The notes beneath the pieces are model-generated. The model did no database searches and was not told where the DNA came from. It saw only the letters and a list, made by a program, of their open reading frames with translations. Shown here one piece after another: positions 5,148 through 8,995 of a stretch of DNA of 8,995 nt. The position numbers and the translations under genes are program-made. Source of the DNA: SAR202 cluster bacterium (lineage in GTDB: Bacteria > Chloroflexota > Dehalococcoidia > Lucifugimonadales > UBA3495); assembly GCA_009392095.1 (NCBI GenBank), contig VFHF01000223.1, positions 1 through 8,995 on the forward strand. Reading direction: 5' to 3'. Every line of letters starts with the position of its first letter. Within the stretch, counting starts at the first letter, position 1.

Positions 5148-5163
5148 GGCTTTCCCTGAAAAA

Positions 5164-5235
5164 CCTCCAACGATGGCCTTGATCCGGCCCTGATGGAGGA
5201 CTCCACCGGGTAGCCGGCGAGTAATTTTCTGGAGG
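5164..5235 (+). promoter_or_regulatory. possible Shine-Dalgarno switch ahead of ylxR
   Basis: CCTCCA (5164-5169) is complementary to TGGAGG at 5194-5199 and to TGGAGG at 5230-5235. The second copy is the ylxR ribosome site; the first makes a local hairpin, with GGCC (5175-5178) pairing to GGCC (5186-5189) inside it. The first copy could act as a decoy that keeps the real site open. No ligand or protein is evident. Confidence 0.3.
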
Positions 5236-5242
5236 ACCGGCC

Positions 5243-5536
5243 TTGCCAAAAAGTCGACATGTTCCCGAACGTAGCTGCGTGGCCTGTGGCGCCAAGATGC
5301 CAAAGGCAAAGCTTGTTCGTATCGTTCGGACCAGCCAAGGGCCAATCATAGTAGACACAACTGGGAGGGAATCAGGAAGGGGAGCATATCTCTGCCACAT
5401 TCCCGAATGCTGGTGCCGGGCTCTGGGGAAAAGGGCCTTGGATCGCAGTTTCAAACAAGACCTCTCCGATCAGGACTTGGAGCCAATAAGGACCTATTTC
5501 GAAGCAAACATTAGTCCGCAGGCTGCGGCGCCCTAA
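5243..5536 (+). CDS. ylxR: YlxR-family RNA-binding protein (RnpM)
   Basis: The 97-residue protein belongs to the YlxR/DUF448 family, encoded between nusA and infB in many bacteria. The Bacillus subtilis member has been reported as a modulator of RNase P (RnpM). Family marks are RSCVACG with Cys12 and Cys15, KLVRIVRT (23-30), the strand IIVDTTGRESGRG and GRGAYLC (45-51). Cys51, Cys56 and Cys58 follow, so a metal site with Cys12/Cys15 is possible but unproven. The start is TTG at 5243. GGAGGA at 5231-5236, six bases upstream, decides it, and the resulting N-terminus MPKSRHVPERSC fits the family. It lies 95 bp after nusA and 25 bp before infB, and no L7Ae-like gene (ylxQ) intervenes. Confidence 0.88.
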   Translation: MPKSRHVPERSCVACGAKMPKAKLVRIVRTSQGPIIVDTTGRESGRGAYLCHIPECWCRALGKRALDRSFKQDLSDQDLEPIRTYFEANISPQAAAP

Positions 5537-5561
5537 TATTAGAAACCAAATGGATGTGTAG

Positions 5562-7397
5562 ATGACTTCTGACGGACAACCCACAACAGTGGAAGATGCG
5601 GGCGAAGCCCCAAAAACCCGTAGGACCGCAGAGCGGCGAGCCCAGACCCGCGCTTTGGTGCTACCGGAGACGATGACGGTCCAATATCTGTCTGAGGTTT
5701 TGAACCAGAATCCCATTGACGTGATCAAGCAGTTGATGCGCAATGGAATCATGGCGTCCATGAACCAGGTGGTCGACTATCAGGTCGCCACTCTGGTGAC
5801 CACTGCGTTGGGAATCCGTACCACTATGGCCGAGCCTCCCACAGCGGCAAAAGGACCCAAAACCGCCACTGCCCTTAAGGATGACGAGGCCGACCTGATG
5901 ATTCGGCCGCCGGTGGTTACCATTCTTGGCCACGTGGACCATGGCAAGACTTCTTTGCTGGATTACATCAAAAACTCCAAGGTGGCCGACGGCGAAGCCG
6001 GCGGCATAACCCAGCACATCGGCGCATACCAGGTTGAATCCAACGGTAATCCCATAACCTTCTTAGACACACCGGGCCATGCGGCGTTCACTGCCATCCG
6101 GGCCAGGGGCGCACGCGTGACCGACATCGCTGTGTTGGTCGTCGCCGCTGACGACGGCATCATGCCCCAGACACTTGAGGCGATCAACCATGCGAAAGCC
6201 GCCGAGGTCCCCATCGTTGTCGCCATCAACAAGATGGACCTTCCCGGCGCCGACCCCGAGCGTGTGAAACGCCAACTCAGTGAACAGGAGCTATTGGTCG
6301 AAGACTGGGGTGGCGACATCATTTCGGTGGACGTTTCAGCCACGACCGGAGACGGCGTCGACAACCTTCTGGAGAGCCTGCTGCTCGTAGCCGAGATCGG
6401 CGAACTTAAAGCCAATCCCAATAAACCGGCCAACGGCGTTGTGATCGAAGCTAAATTGGACCGTAAGCGGGGTCCTAACACTACCGTTTTGATTCAAGAC
6501 GGCACATTGAACGTAGGGGATTTCATCGTTGCCGGGTCCGCCTATGGACGGGTGAAAGCGATGAATAACGACCAGGGAAAGCCGGTCCAATCCGTACTAC
6601 CCGGTTACCCAGCGGAAGTCCTGGGATTTGGGTCCGTACCTGAAGCCGGTGACCAGCTAAGTGTGGCGTTGAATGAACGCGAAGGCCGGTCCATGGCCGA
6701 AGCGGCCGGCAAAGCCCAATTTTCTCAGGCAGCGCAGGGCCGCGCCCTCACTTTGGAAGAAGTAGTCAACCAGATAGATTCGGACGAGATCAAAGAACTG
6801 AACCTGGTGGTCAAGGCCGATGTTCAGGGCAGCGTTGAAGCCGTTCGGGGAGCATTGGAAGGCCTGGTCGATGAAGATGCCAAAGTTCGGGTGCTACACA
6901 CCGGTAGTGGCGCCGTGACGGAATCGGACATCCTCCTAGCCAGTGCATCAGAGGCTATCGTCATCAGTTTCTCCATCGGCTCCGAACCCAGCGCCGAGAA
7001 GCTGGCCGATCGCATGGGCGTTGAGATTCGACACTACAACATCATCTACCAATTGATCGATGATGTGGAAAAAGCCCTCCACGGCATGCTAGATCCCGTC
7101 TACACAGAAGTGATCGTAGGCCGGGCCGAGGTCCGCGAGATATTCGAAGGCCGCCGGGGCACTCAGATCGCAGGCTGCCGCGTCACCGAGGGTCGCATGG
7201 TCAGGAACGGCGATGTGCGTGTCGTGCGGGACGGCCAGATAGTACAAGACGGCGTTATCACCAGCCTGCGCCACTTCCGCGAGGAAGTGAACGAGATGAA
7301 CGCCGGAACAGAATGCGGAATAATCCTCCAGGGGTTCAACGACTACCAGGAAGGCGATGTCTTGGAAGTCCACCGACAGGAGCGAGGCCGGCGCTAG
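5562..7397 (+). CDS. infB: translation initiation factor IF-2
   Basis: IF-2 is the GTPase that places initiator fMet-tRNA on the 30S subunit and promotes subunit joining. The G motifs are all present: GHVDHGKTS (123-131), GGIT (147-150), DTPGHAAF (169-176), NKMD (223-226) and SA (259-260). The C-terminal half has the domain II, III and fMet-tRNA-binding segments, ending with FNDYQEGDVLEVHRQE. At 611 residues it is a compact form. The N-terminal part has one IF2-N subdomain (about 36-75: TVQYLSEVLNQNPIDVIKQLMRNG) after a short charged leader, and lacks the long repeats of enterobacterial IF-2. The ATG at 5562 has only a weak GGA at 5552-5554. A MDV-stop frame (5550-5561) ends immediately before it, so re-initiation after ylxR is plausible. 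Confidence 0.97.
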   Translation: MTSDGQPTTVEDAGEAPKTRRTAERRAQTRALVLPETMTVQYLSEVLNQNPIDVIKQLMRNGIMASMNQVVDYQVATLVTTALGIRTTMAEPPTAAKGPKTATALKDDEADLMIRPPVVTILGHVDHGKTSLLDYIKNSKVADGEAGGITQHIGAYQVESNGNPITFLDTPGHAAFTAIRARGARVTDIAVLVVAADDGIMPQTLEAINHAKAAEVPIVVAINKMDLPGADPERVKRQLSEQELLVEDWGGDIISVDVSATTGDGVDNLLESLLLVAEIGELKANPNKPANGVVIEAKLDRKRGPNTTVLIQDGTLNVGDFIVAGSAYGRVKAMNNDQGKPVQSVLPGYPAEVLGFGSVPEAGDQLSVALNEREGRSMAEAAGKAQFSQAAQGRALTLEEVVNQIDSDEIKELNLVVKADVQGSVEAVRGALEGLVDEDAKVRVLHTGSGAVTESDILLASASEAIVISFSIGSEPSAEKLADRMGVEIRHYNIIYQLIDDVEKALHGMLDPVYTEVIVGRAEVREIFEGRRGTQIAGCRVTEGRMVRNGDVRVVRDGQIVQDGVITSLRHFREEVNEMNAGTECGIILQGFNDYQEGDVLEVHRQERGRR

Positions 7398-7472
7398 ACC
7401 CGTTAGCCCAAATGGGTCTCGGCCAGGAAAGTTCTCGATTCCCTAACCATCCGCCCCAAAGGTACATCTGCC

Positions 7473-7919
7473 ATGTCCCGACGCACCGACCGCATCAACG
7501 AACAGTTGCGCGAAGAGATCAGCACCCTCCTTGTGCGCCAGATCAAAGACCCCCGTCTCAACGCGGTGGTCAGCATCACTCGAGTGGAAGCCAGTAGCGA
7601 TCTGCGTAACGCTAGGGTCTACATCAGTGTCTTGGGCAATGACAAGGCCAAACAAGAAGCCCTAGAAGGGATCCAATCGGCTGCGTCTTTCTTGCGGCGT
7701 GAGCTTCGAGACCGCCTAAACATGAAGCACACCCCGTTCCTGTCTTACCACCTGGACGGTTCCATCGAAGAGGCGGACCAACTATTCCGGCTGATGAACC
7801 AGATCAACCCCGACGAGTCCGCCGGGGAGACATCTGATTCGAAATCTTCCCCTATAACATCCACTGAAAACCCTCTCGGAACCGCCCCCGGAGCAACCAA
7901 TACTTCGGGCGAGGGATAA
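7473..7919 (+). CDS. rbfA: ribosome-binding factor A
   Basis: RbfA is a single KH-domain protein that binds the 30S subunit during late maturation of 16S rRNA. The N-terminus MSRRTDRINEQLREEISTLL, then IKDPRLNAVVSITRVEASSDLRNARVYISVLG, and the kinked helix region with SAASFLRREL (69-78) are all typical. The conserved fold ends near residue 112 (LMNQINPDES). The last 35 or so residues are a Ser/Thr/Gly-rich, probably disordered tail. The ATG at 7473 has AAAGG at 7458-7462, ten bases upstream. The 75-bp gap after infB has a 6-bp stem (AGACCC 7396-7401 with GGGTCT 7414-7419) but no T-run, so transcription probably continues. Confidence 0.93.
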   Translation: MSRRTDRINEQLREEISTLLVRQIKDPRLNAVVSITRVEASSDLRNARVYISVLGNDKAKQEALEGIQSAASFLRRELRDRLNMKHTPFLSYHLDGSIEEADQLFRLMNQINPDESAGETSDSKSSPITSTENPLGTAPGATNTSGEG

Positions 7920-7920
7920 G

Positions 7921-8889
7921 ATGCCCCAGGCAAAATCCGGCGCCAGACCCACGGTGGTTAACGGTTTCATCAACCTATTCAAGCCTCCTGGCATAACCTC
8001 CATGGACGCCCTGCGCCAGATCAAGCGCATCACTGGGCAGCGCCAAAAGGTTGGCCATGGCGGCACCATGGACCCGCTGGCCCGAGGAGTGCTGCCGGTT
8101 TGCTTCGGTCAGGCTACCCGCCTGATGGACCACATCGTCGGCGGCGTCAAGCTATACCGCGTTGAAGTCAACCTGGGCGTCACCACCACCACTTACGACG
8201 CGGAAGGCGAAGTGGTGAAAACTGGTGACACCGAGAGCATCACTCAGGAGATGATTGAAGAGAGTCTTAAACCTTGGATCGGAGTGGTCAAACAGACACC
8301 CCCCATGTACAGCGCCTTAAAAGTTGATGGGAAAAGACTTTACAAGCTGGCCCGCGCCGGCATTGAAGTGGAGCGCGAGGCCCGGCAAGTCGAGATTCAC
8401 GACATCCGTATTCTCGAATTTGACTCACCCAAGTTAGTCCTGGATGTGGAATGCGGAGGCGGCACCTACATCCGCTCCCTGGCCCATGACGTTGGCGAAG
8501 CCCTTGGCTGTGGTGGTCACGTGGCTGACTTGGTGCGCCTGCTCTGCGGCGGTTTCCCAGCTGAAGACTCGGTGACCTTAGAACAGTTGGAAGAAGCCGG
8601 AGAAGGCCCAGACGGCTGGCAGATGTTCCTCCATCCAGTGGACCGGGTTTTGACGGGCCTGAAGAGCATCACCATCAACGAACAGGCCGAGCAGCATCTC
8701 CGTCACGGCCAGGCGGTAACCCGGGGTAGACCCGAGGTGGAAGCCGGGTACCTAGAGCAATGCCGGGCCTACAACTCTGATGGCGTATTCCTGGCGTTGG
8801 TGCGGTTCGATCCGCCGGCCAACTCCTGGCAGCCAGTCAAGGTATTCGAGGCTGGAGCGCCTTCTCCCTACGCCCCCGCCTCCGTTTAG
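7921..8889 (+). CDS. truB: tRNA pseudouridine-55 synthase
   Basis: TruB converts U55 in the T-loop of tRNAs to pseudouridine. KVGHGGTMDPLARGVLP (43-59) contains the catalytic Asp51. YSALKVDGKRLYKLAR and GGGTYIRSLAHDVGEALGCGGHVADLVR are the other conserved blocks. The C-terminal part from about residue 240 is the usual extension and could be PUA-like. At 322 residues the length is normal. The gene starts one base after the rbfA stop (TAA 7917-7919, ATG 7921), with GAGGGA at 7911-7916 inside rbfA, so the two are probably translationally coupled. Confidence 0.96.
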   Translation: MPQAKSGARPTVVNGFINLFKPPGITSMDALRQIKRITGQRQKVGHGGTMDPLARGVLPVCFGQATRLMDHIVGGVKLYRVEVNLGVTTTTYDAEGEVVKTGDTESITQEMIEESLKPWIGVVKQTPPMYSALKVDGKRLYKLARAGIEVEREARQVEIHDIRILEFDSPKLVLDVECGGGTYIRSLAHDVGEALGCGGHVADLVRLLCGGFPAEDSVTLEQLEEAGEGPDGWQMFLHPVDRVLTGLKSITINEQAEQHLRHGQAVTRGRPEVEAGYLEQCRAYNSDGVFLALVRFDPPANSWQPVKVFEAGAPSPYAPASV

Positions 8890-8985
8890 TTAGCCCTCGA
8901 GCCGCTTCCCGCTCACTCCGATGATGAATTTTATCTATATGGGCTGAATATGCTTATCAATTCGACGCTTGTTGGACTATTATTC

Positions 8986-8991
8986 TTGACA
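8986..8991 (+). promoter_or_regulatory. possible -35 box at right edge
   Basis: A perfect TTGACA follows an AT-rich stretch (about 8925-8985). Its -10 would be outside the window. It hints that the next gene to the right has its own promoter. The rest of 8890-8995 shows no gene and no clear terminator. Confidence 0.3.
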
Positions 8992-8995
8992 AACC

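Noticed and set aside
4891..5454. 187-residue open frame on the - strand across the nusA end and ylxR
   Set aside because: It overlaps two well-supported genes and is the complement of the RGG repeats. No family features were seen.
7396..7419. Hairpin after infB as a terminator
   Set aside because: A 6-bp stem with a 12-nt loop and no T-run, inside a conserved gene cluster.

Overview
The window is a bacterial chromosome segment with every recognisable gene on the + strand. It holds nine ordinary protein genes, one short leader-peptide gene and no rRNA or tRNA. I infer a member of the Chloroflexota (Dehalococcoidia/SAR202-like). The grounds are a compact IF2, an actinobacterial-style CysM and a moderately GC-rich, TTG-tolerant coding style. 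This is recognition by eye, not a database match, and other deep-branching phyla are possible.

Region 1 (1-1038): a PaaI-like hotdog thioesterase with a TTG start, then an Rrf2/IscR-type regulator with three C-terminal cysteines. Its promoter is preceded by a 25-bp dyad that looks like an IscR type-1 site, which suggests autoregulation.

Region 2 (1039-3241): a cysteine-biosynthesis unit made of an E1-like (MoeB/ThiF) adenylyltransferase and a CysM-type cysteine synthase. The 315-bp gap before it is not empty. A near-consensus promoter lies just ahead of a 17-residue ORF, MITNFSELTCACTCPPT, with three Cys codons in five. Next come a hairpin that overlaps the last Cys codon, an alternative antiterminator pairing, and a strong intrinsic terminator ending in six T. 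This is the layout of trp-type ribosome-mediated attenuation, read here for charged tRNA-Cys, and it is the main find. A GACT-N5-AGTC dyad resembling the regulator's own site overlaps the -10 and start of this promoter, so two layers of control are plausible. The E1 and CysM pairing suggests that sulfur is delivered as a protein thiocarboxylate (CysO-like). No CysO or Mec gene is in the window.

Region 3 (3242-8889): the transcription/translation cluster nusA - ylxR (rnpM) - infB - rbfA - truB, behind a good extended -10 promoter. rimP, usually ahead of nusA, is absent. A terminator-like hairpin in the nusA leader could serve NusA autoregulation. NusA carries a long acidic tail that ends in an Arg-Gly-rich segment, which is unusual for this protein. 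From 8890 to the right edge the DNA turns AT-rich and ends in a consensus -35 box whose -10 would lie outside.
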